Positions 1 through 7,952 of a stretch of 64,000 bases of DNA are shown here, one piece after another (position 1 is the stretch's first letter; every line of letters begins with the position of its first letter). The position numbers and the translations under genes were made by a program. This DNA is from Lysobacterales bacterium (GTDB lineage: Bacteria > Pseudomonadota > Gammaproteobacteria > Xanthomonadales > Rhodanobacteraceae). The stretch covers positions 62,001 to 126,000 of the forward strand of contig JAFKMZ010000010.1 in NCBI GenBank assembly GCA_017305055.1, in the 5' to 3' direction. The notes beneath the pieces were generated by a model, which was given only the letters and a program-made list of their open reading frames with translations, was not told the origin of the DNA and ran no database searches.

Positions 1-149
1 TCGCCGCGCGGCGTCCCGGCCGCCTATACTGGAAGCGTTCCCACCGGTCTGGATCGACACGGCGTGCAGCACCCACTGCCATCTTGCATTCATCGTCTTC
101 ACTTCGGCCTCGCGGACGATTGCCAGTGGGATTGACGCTCACCCCCGAC

Positions 150-1967
150 ATGACCCTGGTACTGGGCCTGCTGGTCTTCACCATGCTGATGCTGGTCCTG
201 GAGTGGATCCGTGCCGACATGGTGGCGCTGCTGGTGGTGGTCACCATCGGCCTGACCGGACTGCTGCCGCCGGAGCAGATCTTCCAGGGCTTTGCCGGCA
301 ACGCCGTGATCACCATCATCGCGGTGATGATCATGGGCACCGGCCTGGACCGCGCCGGCGTGCTGAACAGCGCGACCAGCTTCGTCATGCGCCTGGCCGG
401 CGGCGTGGAATCCCGTCTGGGCCTGGTGGTCAACTCGCTGGCCTCGATGTTCAGCGCGGTCATTCCCAGCCAGGCCCTGGCCGCGCTGATGATCCCCGTC
501 ACCAGCCGCCTGTCGGCGCGCACCGGCGTGCCGCTGTCGCGGCTGCTGCTGCCCATGGCCTACTGCATCCTCACCGGCACCAACACCACACTGATCGCCA
601 ACTCACCGCTGATCCTGCTCAACGACCTGGTCGCCAGCGCCAACCGCAACCTGCCGCCGGGCGCGCACACGATTCCGAAGTTCAGCATGTTCAGCGTCAC
701 CCCCATCGGCCTGGCCTGGGCAGTGACCGGCATCGCATTCTTTTATTTCTTCTCGCGCAAATTGCTGCCACCGCGCGAAGACGAGCGCCATGCCGTCACG
801 CCCCGGCGCACGGAGAGCTATTTCGCCGAGACCTATGGCATCGTCGGCAACCTCGCCGAGCTCACGGTGACAGCGGAAAGCCCGCTGGTCGGCATGAGCG
901 TGTCGGAGGTCGAGCAACTCTTCGAGGCGCCGCTGATCCTGGCGATCAAGAGCGGCAACGACGCGCGCATGGCACCGCCGACCGACCACGTGATCTGGGT
1001 GGGCTCGGTGCTCGGGGTACTCGGCCCGCGCGAGCAACTGAACCGCTTCGCCAACAACCAGCTGTGCCGCCTGTCCACCCGCATGCGCCAGTTGGGCGAG
1101 CTGTTCAACCCGACCCGCGCCGGCATCTCCGAGGCGGTGCTGCCGCCCAGCTCGCGCTTCGTCAAGCAGGTGCTGGGCGACCTGCACCTGCGCAAGCGCT
1201 TCGGCATCTCGGTACTGGCGGTGAACCGCGGCGACCAGGTGTTTCGCGAGGATCTGCGCAGCATCACCCTGCGCGCCGGCGACACCCTGGTGCTGCACAG
1301 CAGCTGGCACGACCTGAGCCTGGTCCAGGAGGACAAGGACCTGATCGTGGTCACCGACATCCCCCAGGAGGAGCAGCGCCCGGGCAAGCTGTGGCTGGCG
1401 TTGGGCTTTTTCCTGGGCGCCATGGCCCTGGCCCTGTTCACCGACCTCGACCTGTCTGTGGCGATGATGACCGGCGCCATCGGCATGCTGCTGTCCGGCG
1501 TGCTGAACATGGACGAGGCCTACAAGGGCATCAACTGGATGACCATCTTCGTCACCGCCTGCCTGTTGCCACTGGGCTGGTCGATGGACTCCACCGGCAC
1601 CGCCAGCTGGCTGGCGCAGGAGCTGATCGCCTTCTCCCACGGTGCGCCGCAATGGTCGCTGCAGCTGGCGATCGCGGTGCTGACCCTGGTGTCCTCGCAG
1701 ATCATGTCCAACGTCGGCGCCACGGTGATGATGGTGCCGATCGCCATCAGCATTGCCGTGGCCACCGGCGGCAATCCAGCCGGCTATGCCCTGCTGGTGG
1801 CGGTGTCCTCGTCGAATGGGTTCATGCTCAGCGCCGGCCACCCGGCGCTGATGATGGTGGCCGGCCCGGGTGGCTACAAGAGCCGCGACTTCCTGCGCGT
1901 GGGCCTGCCGCTGACCGGCGTCATCCTGCTGGTGACCATGATCAGCATCAACCTGATGTTCCGTTGA
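150..1967 (+). CDS. SLC13/DASS-type permease with two TrkA-C (RCK-C) domains
   Basis: The 605-residue product is an inner-membrane permease of the SLC13 (divalent anion:Na+ symporter) type. Hydrophobic segments cover the first ~210 residues and the last ~190. Between them lie two soluble TrkA-C-like modules at about residues 235-300 and 330-405. The first membrane half carries GTNTTLIANSP and the second SNVGATVMMVPIAI, which match the duplicated Asn-Thr/Asn-Val substrate and sodium motifs of the family. Proteins of this build are annotated as sulfate or generic SLC13 permeases, so the substrate is unknown. An upstream ATG at 84 would add a polar 22-residue leader. I prefer 150 because the first membrane helix follows directly. 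A TATACT box lies at 25-30 without a clear -35. Confidence 0.85.
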   Translation: MTLVLGLLVFTMLMLVLEWIRADMVALLVVVTIGLTGLLPPEQIFQGFAGNAVITIIAVMIMGTGLDRAGVLNSATSFVMRLAGGVESRLGLVVNSLASMFSAVIPSQALAALMIPVTSRLSARTGVPLSRLLLPMAYCILTGTNTTLIANSPLILLNDLVASANRNLPPGAHTIPKFSMFSVTPIGLAWAVTGIAFFYFFSRKLLPPREDERHAVTPRRTESYFAETYGIVGNLAELTVTAESPLVGMSVSEVEQLFEAPLILAIKSGNDARMAPPTDHVIWVGSVLGVLGPREQLNRFANNQLCRLSTRMRQLGELFNPTRAGISEAVLPPSSRFVKQVLGDLHLRKRFGISVLAVNRGDQVFREDLRSITLRAGDTLVLHSSWHDLSLVQEDKDLIVVTDIPQEEQRPGKLWLALGFFLGAMALALFTDLDLSVAMMTGAIGMLLSGVLNMDEAYKGINWMTIFVTACLLPLGWSMDSTGTASWLAQELIAFSHGAPQWSLQLAIAVLTLVSSQIMSNVGATVMMVPIAISIAVATGGNPAGYALLVAVSSSNGFMLSAGHPALMMVAGPGGYKSRDFLRVGLPLTGVILLVTMISINLMFR

Positions 1968-1973
1968 GATTTC

Positions 1974-2324
1974 TCAGGCGCCCTCGCCCAGATAGACCTC
2001 GTCGCCCTCGATGCACAGCGGTATCTCGCGCAGGCTGTCGCCGCAGCAGGGGCCGCCAATGCACAGGCCGCTGGCCTGCTGGAAGGTGGCGCCATGCACG
2101 GCACAGGTCAGGGTATCGTTGCGCAGCAGGAATTTTCCCGGCGCGTAGTCGAGCCGGCGCCCGGCATGCGGGCACACGTTCAGGTAGGCGTGGACCTGGC
2201 CGTCGCGACGCAGCACGATGACGCTGTCGGCGCCATCATGCAGCACCGCATCGACTGCGGTGGCGCCGCTTTCGGGTATGTCACTCAAATGACACAGCGG
2301 TTTAACCCGCACCAAGGTATCCAT
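1974..2324 (-). CDS. Rieske [2Fe-2S] ferredoxin-type protein
   Basis: This small soluble protein of 116 residues carries a Rieske iron-sulfur cluster motif: CPHAGRR in the middle, and CAVHGATF about 18 residues later. That is the C-x-H ... C-x2-H ligand pattern that binds a 2Fe-2S cluster with two Cys and two His. The length fits the free-standing Rieske ferredoxins (NirD/BphA3-like) that pass electrons to oxygenases or reductases. No partner oxygenase is adjacent. It converges on the SLC13 gene (6-nt gap) and is divergent from the small membrane-protein gene at 2405. A perfect inverted repeat at 2346-2365 lies in that divergent gap. Confidence 0.88.
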   Translation of the reverse strand: MDTLVRVKPLCHLSDIPESGATAVDAVLHDGADSVIVLRRDGQVHAYLNVCPHAGRRLDYAPGKFLLRNDTLTCAVHGATFQQASGLCIGGPCCGDSLREIPLCIEGDEVYLGEGA

Positions 2325-2345
2325 CGGACTCTTGCCTTATGCGCC

Positions 2346-2365
2346 ACATGACCCCATGGTCATGT
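2346..2365. promoter_or_regulatory. Perfect 8-4-8 inverted repeat, candidate operator
   Basis: ACATGACC, a 4-nt spacer, then GGTCATGT form a perfect 20-bp dyad between the divergent starts of the Rieske gene (2324) and the small membrane gene (2405). A dyad in a divergent promoter gap is a typical place for a repressor site. No regulator gene is nearby, so the ligand and protein are unknown. Confidence 0.4.
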
Positions 2366-2404
2366 CCGTAGGTCCTTCAACTTTATCATGCGGGTCCGTG
2401 CCCT

Positions 2405-2674
2405 ATGCTGCTGGTATCCCCTTCGAACAGGTCGCAACACCCGCTGCTCCGCGTGGTGTCGATGCTGCTCGGCCTGGTCCTGCTGGGCTTGCTGCTGCTG
2501 TTCGGTCTGGTAGCTGCCGGCATATTGCTGGTTGGGGGTGGCATCCTCCTGGCCTGGCGCCAATGGAAAAAGCTGCGCGCCCAACCGGCGGCGGCACGGG
2601 CAGGATCATCCAGGCCGTCGGTGCTCGAAGGCGAGTTCGTCGTACTGTCCAGCGAGCGGCGCAGCACCCGCTGA
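2405..2674 (+). CDS. Small conserved-type membrane protein, function unknown
   Basis: The 89-residue product has a long hydrophobic stretch (about residues 17-50, probably one long or two short membrane helices), then WRQWKKLR and a Ser/Arg-rich tail. I do not recognise a named family. An internal ATG at 2462 would give a protein beginning directly with the hydrophobic segment. The gene precedes the EamA exporter by 84 nt on the same strand and could be cotranscribed with it. GC-rich coding bias and the clean membrane segment argue for a real gene, but the call rests on that alone. Confidence 0.55.
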   Translation: MLLVSPSNRSQHPLLRVVSMLLGLVLLGLLLLFGLVAAGILLVGGGILLAWRQWKKLRAQPAAARAGSSRPSVLEGEFVVLSSERRSTR

Positions 2675-2758
2675 AGCCCTGGTCTTGCGGCAACCGCAAC
2701 CGGTCGCACGGATGCCGGTCTGCGGTGATAATGCGCGGTCCCTCCGTGATGCCTTCCC

Positions 2759-3676
2759 ATGTCCGTTCCGTCCGCGCCAGCCGCAGCCGCGGCACCGCGT
2801 CGCCTGGCTGATCCCGGCGCCCTGGTTCCGCTGTCGATGGCGGTCCTGTACCTGATCTGGGGCTCGACCTATCTCGCCATCCACTACGCGCTGGAAAGCT
2901 ATCCCCCGTTCACCCTGGCTGGGCTGCGCTTCCTGGTGGCGGGTATTGTGCTGTACGGCTTCCTGCGCCTGCGTGGCTTGCCGGTGCCGACGGCGGTCCA
3001 GTGGCGCAATGCCGCGTTCACCAGCGTGCTTCTGCTCGGTCTGGGCAACGGCCTCATCTGCTACGCCGAACAGGACGTGGGCTCGGGCGTATCCGCGGTG
3101 GCGGTCGCCAGCATGCCCCTGTTTGCCGCGCTGTTCGAAGGCCTGTACGGAAACTGGCCCAGCCGGCAGGAAAGCCTCGGGCTGATGGTCGGCTTTACCG
3201 GAGTCATCGTGCTGAACCTGGGCAGCGGTTTGTCCGGATCACGCCTGGGCGCGCTCGCCCTGCTGACGGCCGCGGCAGCCTGGGCGCTCGGCTCGGCCTG
3301 GAGCCGGCGCCACGACATGCCACCCGGGCCGATGAACACCGCCGCGCAAATGCTGTGCGGGGGCATCGTGCTGCTGCTGTTCGGGCTGCTGCACGGCGAG
3401 CAGCTGCCGGTGCATCCCACGCTGCGGGCCACACTGGCAATCGCCTACCTGGCGCTGTTTGGCTCGATCGTTGCGTTCAGCGCCTATCTGTACGTGCTGG
3501 AGCGCGCGCGGCCGGCGCTGGCCACCAGCTATGCCTACGTCAACCCCCTGGTGGCCGTGCTGCTCGGCGTGCTCGTGGCCGGCGAGCAGGTTGGTCCGCT
3601 GGACCTGGCCGGCATGGCCGTGATCGTCTCCGGGGTGGCGGTGATCACCCTGGGCAAGCGCCGGCGTGCGCACTGA
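2759..3676 (+). CDS. EamA-family drug/metabolite exporter (YedA-like)
   Basis: This 305-residue inner-membrane transporter of the drug/metabolite superfamily has ten predicted helices in two EamA repeats. The first repeat opens with LIWGSTYLAIHYAL, a YedA/RhaT-type signature. The second contains YVNPLVAVLLGVLVAGE, the conserved end-of-repeat motif. A proline/alanine-rich cytoplasmic N-terminus of about 20 residues precedes the first helix. Family members export amino acids, purines or drugs, and the substrate here cannot be read from sequence. The length matches the family norm (about 300). Confidence 0.88.
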   Translation: MSVPSAPAAAAAPRRLADPGALVPLSMAVLYLIWGSTYLAIHYALESYPPFTLAGLRFLVAGIVLYGFLRLRGLPVPTAVQWRNAAFTSVLLLGLGNGLICYAEQDVGSGVSAVAVASMPLFAALFEGLYGNWPSRQESLGLMVGFTGVIVLNLGSGLSGSRLGALALLTAAAAWALGSAWSRRHDMPPGPMNTAAQMLCGGIVLLLFGLLHGEQLPVHPTLRATLAIAYLALFGSIVAFSAYLYVLERARPALATSYAYVNPLVAVLLGVLVAGEQVGPLDLAGMAVIVSGVAVITLGKRRRAH

Positions 3677-3760
3677 CCGGGTCGCACCCGCAGTCGGCAT
3701 GATGTGCTTGCGCACGCCGCTGCCGCCGGCGACGATGGCGCCATGGGGCAACAGGCAAGC

Positions 3761-5173
3761 ATGAGCGAACCACAGGAGCGCTGGCTGGCGCGCTTCGCCC
3801 TGCGCTGCGCCGCCTGGTCGGAGCGCTGGTTCCCGGAAGCCTGGGTGTTCGCCGCACTCGGCGTGCTGGTGGTGGTCGTGGCGGATCTGGCGTTTGGCGC
3901 CACGCCGGCGGCCACGGTGCAAGCCTTCGGCGACGGCTTCTGGAGCCTGATCCCGTTCACCATGCAGATGGCCTTCGTGGTCATCGGCGGCTACGTGCTG
4001 GCCACGGCGCCGGTGGTGGCCAGGTTCATCGACGTGCTGGCGCGGGCGCCGCGCAGCGGCCGTGGCGCGGTGGTGTACATCGCCCTGGTCAGCATGCTGG
4101 CCTCGCTGCTGAGCTGGGGCTTCTCGCTGGTGTTCGGCGGCCTGCTGGTCCGCGCGCTGGCACGGCGGCGCGGGCTCAACATGGATTACCGGGCCGCCGG
4201 TGCCGCCGCCTACCTCGGCCTGGGCGCCATCTGGGCCATGGGGCTGTCCTCGTCGGCCGCGCAGCTGCAGGCGAACCCGGCCAGCATGCCGCCGGGCCTG
4301 CTCGCCATCACCGGCGTGCTGCCCTTCAGCCAGACCATCTTCCTGTGGCAGTCCATCGCCCTGACCTCCGTGCTGATCGTGGTCTCACTGCTGATCTGCT
4401 GGGCGACGGCGCCATCCAAGGCCAACGCACGCGGTGCCGGGCACTTCGACATTGGCGAACTCGCGACGCCCAGCTTGCCGCCGCGCACGCGGCCCGGCGA
4501 ATGGCTGGAATACTCGCCGCTGCTGTCCATGGCCATTGGCCTGCTCGGGCTGGGCTGGCTCGGCCACGAGTTCGCCAGCAAGCCCGCGGTCACCGCCATC
4601 GCCAACCTCAACACCTACAACTTCCTGTTCCTCACCCTGGGCATCGTGCTGCACTGGCGGCCACGCAGCTTCCTCGATGCGGTGTCGCGCGCGGTGCCAA
4701 GCACCACCGGGGTACTGATCCAGTTCCCGCTGTACGGCAGCATTGCCGCCCTGCTCACGCAGACCCCGGGCCGCGACGGCCAGACCCTGGCCCACCACCT
4801 GTCCAGCGTCTTCGTGCACGTGGCCAACGCCGATACCTTCCCGGTGGTGATGGGCGCGTACTCGGCCGTGCTTGGCTTCTTCGTGCCCTCGGGTGGCGGC
4901 AAATGGCTGGTCGAGGCGCCCTATGTGATGCAGGCCGCCAACGACCTGCACGTGCACCTGGGCTGGGCCGTGCAGGTATACAACGCCGCCGAGGCCATAC
5001 CAAACCTGATCAACCCGTTCTGGATGCTGCCGCTGCTTGGCGTGCTTGGGCTGCGGGCGCGCGACGTGGTCGGCTATACCTTCGTGCAGTTCGTGGTGCA
5101 CCTGCCCCTGGTGCTTGCCCTGCTGTGGCTGTTTGGCCTGACCCTCGACTACCTGCCGCCGGTGCAGCCGTGA
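3761..5173 (+). CDS. Short-chain fatty acid transporter, AtoE/TIGR00366 type
   Basis: This 470-residue polytopic membrane protein resembles the AtoE short-chain fatty acid carriers. It has an N-terminal RWLARFALRCAAWSERWFPEAWVF segment, a central FSLVFGGLLVRALARR loop, and a late VPSGGGKWLVEAPYV motif typical of the family. The likely role is uptake of acetate-to-butyrate-class acids or acetoacetate. ATGs at 3704 and 3743 are in frame. I chose 3761 because the family N-terminus aligns with MSEPQERWLARF. No ato catabolic genes are adjacent. The acetoacetate-decarboxylase-like gene at 36.7 kb is distant and not obviously linked. Confidence 0.82.
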   Translation: MSEPQERWLARFALRCAAWSERWFPEAWVFAALGVLVVVVADLAFGATPAATVQAFGDGFWSLIPFTMQMAFVVIGGYVLATAPVVARFIDVLARAPRSGRGAVVYIALVSMLASLLSWGFSLVFGGLLVRALARRRGLNMDYRAAGAAAYLGLGAIWAMGLSSSAAQLQANPASMPPGLLAITGVLPFSQTIFLWQSIALTSVLIVVSLLICWATAPSKANARGAGHFDIGELATPSLPPRTRPGEWLEYSPLLSMAIGLLGLGWLGHEFASKPAVTAIANLNTYNFLFLTLGIVLHWRPRSFLDAVSRAVPSTTGVLIQFPLYGSIAALLTQTPGRDGQTLAHHLSSVFVHVANADTFPVVMGAYSAVLGFFVPSGGGKWLVEAPYVMQAANDLHVHLGWAVQVYNAAEAIPNLINPFWMLPLLGVLGLRARDVVGYTFVQFVVHLPLVLALLWLFGLTLDYLPPVQP

Positions 5174-5221
5174 GCCAGTCCGCGGAGTAGTCTCGGCATA
5201 CCTATTCCGCAAGGAGCAGAC

Positions 5222-6010
5222 ATGATGCCGAATCCAATCCGCAAACTGCTGTTGCTTTTGTCCGCCATGCTGCTGCCTGGCATGGCCGTTGCCGCCACCA
5301 TGCACACTCCGGCCACGCTGCAACAGGCGGTGGACGGATCCTGGCGCTCGGCCGCCAACACTGCCCGCGACCAATATCGCCATCCGCTGCAGACGCTCGA
5401 GTTTTTCGGGCTCAAACCCGACATGACCGTGGTCGAACTCGCCCCGGCCGGAGGTTGGTACAGCGAGATCCTGGCGCCATTCCTGGCTGCGCACGGGCAT
5501 TTGATCGAGGCCGGCTCACCCGCCTTCGCCAACAAGAAGACGACCAACCCCGAGGTCTTCGCCAAGATCAGCGTGGTGCCGTTCGCCCCGCCGTTGCAGA
5601 CCAAACTGGGGGCGCCCGGTTCGGCAGACATGGTGCTCACCTTCCGCAATACGCATGACTGGTTGATCCACAGCCAGGAAACCCTGGCCAGCGTATTCAA
5701 CGCCGCGTTCGCGGTGCTGAAGCATGGAGGCACGTTCGGCGTGGTCGAGCATCGCGCCAAACCGTTCGCCAATGCTGTCGAGAGCGCCAAGCAGCTGCAC
5801 CGCCTGCCCGAGGACTACCTGATCGAGCTCGGCCTGAAGACCGGCTTCCGGCTCGACGGGGTGTCCGAGATCAACGCCAACCCGAAGGACCCCCAGGACA
5901 TCAATGTGCACCGCCTGCCGCCGGATCTGGCGGGTCCGGACAGCGAGCACGCCAAGCTGAAAGCCATCGGCGAATCCGACCGCATGACACTGCGCTTCGT
6001 CAAGCCGTAA
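5222..6010 (+). CDS. Secreted class-I-methyltransferase-like protein (COG4798 type)
   Basis: The 262-residue protein has a clear signal peptide (hydrophobic LLLLLSAMLLPGMAVAA, predicted cleavage near residue 25). The mature domain resembles S-adenosylmethionine methyltransferases: VVELAPAGGWYSEIL at residues 70-84 fits motif I, and a later segment reads ADMVLTFRNTHDWL. The start is supported by AGGAG at 5212-5216. A methyltransferase fold behind a signal peptide is odd, because SAM is cytoplasmic. This is nevertheless the usual build of the COG4798 predicted methyltransferases, whose function is unknown to me. A GC-rich hairpin follows at 6059. Confidence 0.8.
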   Translation: MMPNPIRKLLLLLSAMLLPGMAVAATMHTPATLQQAVDGSWRSAANTARDQYRHPLQTLEFFGLKPDMTVVELAPAGGWYSEILAPFLAAHGHLIEAGSPAFANKKTTNPEVFAKISVVPFAPPLQTKLGAPGSADMVLTFRNTHDWLIHSQETLASVFNAAFAVLKHGGTFGVVEHRAKPFANAVESAKQLHRLPEDYLIELGLKTGFRLDGVSEINANPKDPQDINVHRLPPDLAGPDSEHAKLKAIGESDRMTLRFVKP

Positions 6011-6058
6011 CCAACCGGGTCGAGCGCGTGTCCGCCCCTGCGGCCCAGTGCGGAGCCA

Positions 6059-6084
6059 GGCCTGGGTCCCCATGGGCCCAGGCC
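6059..6084. terminator. GC-rich hairpin after the methyltransferase-like gene
   Basis: GGCCTGGGTCC and GGGCCCAGGCC pair over 10 of 11 positions around a 4-nt loop, 48 nt downstream of the methyltransferase-like stop codon. No T-tract follows, so termination would be weak or factor-assisted. The right arm overlaps the decayed hydrolase fragment beginning at 6082. Confidence 0.35.
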
Positions 6085-6144
6085 CGCAGGGCCCGGACAA
6101 ACAGGCCGACGGTGCGGCGCCAGACCTCGGTCGCCGCGGCTTCA
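6082..6144 (-). pseudogene. Decayed 3' fragment of a second dienelactone-hydrolase gene
   Basis: Read on the minus strand, this stretch encodes EAAATEVWRRTVGLFVRALR. It aligns without gaps to EAAATEAWRRTVALFKRTLQ at the C-terminus of the hydrolase gene at 6888-7790 (nucleotides 6895-6957), at roughly 70-75% nucleotide identity by eye. No upstream part of the gene and no matching stop codon are found. It is therefore a remnant lying on the other side of the toxin-antitoxin pair from the intact gene, in the same orientation. Confidence 0.65.
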
Positions 6145-6194
6145 GGGGCGCAGCGCGCGTCGGGAAACGCCGATCGCCAAACTCTATCGGCTTA

Positions 6195-6212
6195 CCTTAC
6201 AATCACGTAAGG
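6195..6212 (+). promoter_or_regulatory. vapB promoter -10 with overlapping operator dyad
   Basis: CCTTAC, six bases, GTAAGG form a perfect dyad 20 nt upstream of the AbrB-type antitoxin start. The dyad overlaps a TACAAT -10 box at 6198-6203; a convincing -35 is not visible. Antitoxins of this kind usually autorepress from such a site, so this is the likely VapB/VapC operator (inference). Confidence 0.55.
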
Positions 6213-6231
6213 GTCGTACCCGAAGCCCATC

Positions 6232-6480
6232 ATGACTACTGCCACCCTCACCTCCAAAGGCCAAGTCACCATCCCCGCCACGGTCCGCGCAGCCCTCGGC
6301 GTGGATGCCGGTGACCGCATCGAGTTCGTCGAAACCGAACCCGGCCGATTCGAGGTCATCGCCGCCACCCTGCCGGTTACCGCACTCAAGGGGCTGGTCG
6401 CCAAGCCGGCCAAACCGGTAAGCGTAGCTGCGATGAACGCCGCCATCCGCGAGCGGGCCAGGCGCGGCCTCCGCCAGTGA
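6232..6480 (+). CDS. vapB: AbrB/SpoVT-type antitoxin (VapB)
   Basis: The 82-residue protein opens with a swapped-hairpin AbrB domain, TLTSKGQVTIPATVRAALGV (residues 4-24), the DNA-binding signature of MazE/VapB antitoxins. The basic C-terminal part (NAAIRERARRGLRQ) is the usual toxin-neutralising tail. Its stop codon overlaps the start of the PIN toxin by 4 nt (GTGA), so the two are translationally coupled. Expected role: bind and neutralise the downstream VapC and repress the shared promoter at 6195-6212. Confidence 0.9.
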   Translation: MTTATLTSKGQVTIPATVRAALGVDAGDRIEFVETEPGRFEVIAATLPVTALKGLVAKPAKPVSVAAMNAAIRERARRGLRQ

Positions 6481-6872
6481 TCGGGCTCGACACCAACGTG
6501 CTGGTGCGCTATCTCGCCCAGGATGATGCCAGGCAGTCGCCACGGGCCACACGGCTCATCGAGTCCCTGACCAGTGCCCAACCCGGCTTCGTGTCGCACG
6601 TGGTACTGGCCGAAACCGTGTGGGTATTGGAATCCTGCTACGGCGCCGACGCCCGCAAGATCGCCGAGGTCATCGACACCCTGTTGCGCATCGACGGGCT
6701 CGTGGTGGACCGTGCGGACATCGTCTGGCAGGCGTTGCGCGAATTCACGCAGCGGCCCGGCGATTTTCCGGACGTGCTGATTGCGGCGATCGGGCGCAGC
6801 GCTGGCTGTGCCAGCGTGCAGACTTTCGACCAGGGCGCCGCCAGGCGCGCCGGCATGACCTTGCTGGGCTGA
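6477..6872 (+). CDS. vapC: PIN-domain ribonuclease toxin (VapC)
   Basis: This 131-residue PIN-domain protein starts at a GTG overlapping the antitoxin stop. The acidic catalytic set is visible: Asp in GLDTNVLVRY, Glu in VLAETVWVLE, Asp in GDFPDVLIAAIGR and a late Asp in QTFDQGAAR. VapC toxins are Mg-dependent endoribonucleases, several of which cut initiator tRNA or rRNA loops; the target here is unknown. The pair lies between a hydrolase gene and a decayed copy of that gene's 3' end, which suggests acquisition or rearrangement at this site. Confidence 0.92.
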   Translation: MIGLDTNVLVRYLAQDDARQSPRATRLIESLTSAQPGFVSHVVLAETVWVLESCYGADARKIAEVIDTLLRIDGLVVDRADIVWQALREFTQRPGDFPDVLIAAIGRSAGCASVQTFDQGAARRAGMTLLG

Positions 6873-6887
6873 CCAGGAAGCCGGCGG

Positions 6888-7790
6888 TCATGCCGCCTGC
6901 AGCGTGCGCTTGAACAAGGCCACGGTGCGGCGCCAGGCCTCGGTGGCGGCCGCCTCGTCGTAGCGCGGCGTGGTGTCGTTGTTGAAGCCGTGCACGGTGC
7001 CAGGTGGCTGGAACAGCGTGTAGCGCACGCCGGCCTGCTTGAGCGCCGCCTCGTAGGGTGGCCAGGTGGCGTTGACGCGCTCGTCGTTCGCGGCCAGCAC
7101 CACCAGCAGCTCGGCCTTGATCGCCGGCACGTCCGCGAGCGGCGGCGCGCTGCCGTAGAACGGCGCAGCAGCGGCCAACTGCGGCAGGCGCGTAGCGAGG
7201 AGGTTGGCCATGCCGCCGCCGTAGCAGAAGCCGACCACGCCCATGCGCCCGTTGCCGCCTTCCATCTTGCCCAGCGCATCGGCCGCGGCGAGGAAATCCT
7301 CGTGTGTCTTGGCCTGGTCGAGCTTGGCGAACCGCTCGCGCGCCGCATCCTCGTCGCCGGGATAGCCGCCGAGCGGGAACAGGGCATCGGGGGCAAAGGC
7401 CATGAAACCCTCCAGCGCCAGGCGCCGCGCAATGTCCTCGATGTGCGGGTTGAGTCCGCGGTTCTCGTGCACCACCAGCACCAGCGGCAGCGGACCGCCG
7501 GGCTTGGCCGGCGTGGCCAGGTAGCCACGTCCGGTGCCGTAGCCTTGCGGCGAGGCGAATTCCACGAACTTCGTCGCCAGGCGCGGATCGTCCGGCTTGA
7601 CCTGCTGCGCCTCAGCGAAGCGCGGGCTGAGCGCGGCCAGCAGGCTGCCCGCGGTCACCGCCCCGACGGCAAAGCGTGCCGCGCCGACGAGGAAGGCACG
7701 GCGGTCGATCACGCCATGCACGTACTTGTCGAACAGCTGCATTACCTCGGGATCGAAGTCGCTGGCCTTGGCACGTGGTGGCTTGGACAT
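6888..7790 (-). CDS. Dienelactone hydrolase family protein with Tat-like leader
   Basis: The 300-residue alpha/beta hydrolase belongs to the dienelactone hydrolase family. The Cys-His-Asp triad is present: Cys189 in GFCYGGG, Asp236 in LAANDERV and His267 in GTVHGFNND. An N-terminal segment with DRRAFLVGAARFAVGAVTAGSLLAAL looks like a twin-arginine leader placed unusually late (residues 29-55), ending near RFAEAQ. The start at 7790 has GGAG nine bases upstream; an ATG at 7802 would add four residues. Substrate unknown: the family includes lactone and ester hydrolases. It converges with vapC (16 nt apart). Confidence 0.85.
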   Translation of the reverse strand: MSKPPRAKASDFDPEVMQLFDKYVHGVIDRRAFLVGAARFAVGAVTAGSLLAALSPRFAEAQQVKPDDPRLATKFVEFASPQGYGTGRGYLATPAKPGGPLPLVLVVHENRGLNPHIEDIARRLALEGFMAFAPDALFPLGGYPGDEDAARERFAKLDQAKTHEDFLAAADALGKMEGGNGRMGVVGFCYGGGMANLLATRLPQLAAAAPFYGSAPPLADVPAIKAELLVVLAANDERVNATWPPYEAALKQAGVRYTLFQPPGTVHGFNNDTTPRYDEAAATEAWRRTVALFKRTLQAA

Positions 7791-7863
7791 GGCGTTCTCC
7801 ATAGAGGGCGTGTGCGGTGATCAGAGCATACCGGCCGCGTCATCGAATGGAAAAGGCGGCACC

Positions 7864-7893
7864 TCGCAGGTTCAAATCCCGCCCCCGCTACCA
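7864..7893 (+). other. tRNA 3'-end fragment, putative island attachment site
   Basis: The T-arm GCAGG-TTCAAAT-CCCGC (one mispair in the stem) is followed by CCCCGCT, a discriminator A and CCA, which is exactly the layout of a tRNA 3' end. The 5' half, D-arm and anticodon arm are absent. The tail most resembles an initiator tRNA (CAT) from memory. It lies 60 nt from the mod stop codon, at the edge of the restriction-modification island. That fits an attL/attR duplicate left by site-specific integration into a tRNA gene (inference). No integrase gene is in the window. Confidence 0.6.
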
Positions 7894-7952
7894 GGCCATC
7901 AGCTGGCTGCCTGCCTCGGACCACGCGATACGGCGGCGTCAATGACCCCACT

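Noticed and set aside
203-2221. Plus-strand open frame of 672 codons overlapping the SLC13 gene
   Set aside because: Arg/Gly/Ala-rich shadow frame; the SLC13 frame has membrane helices and motifs.
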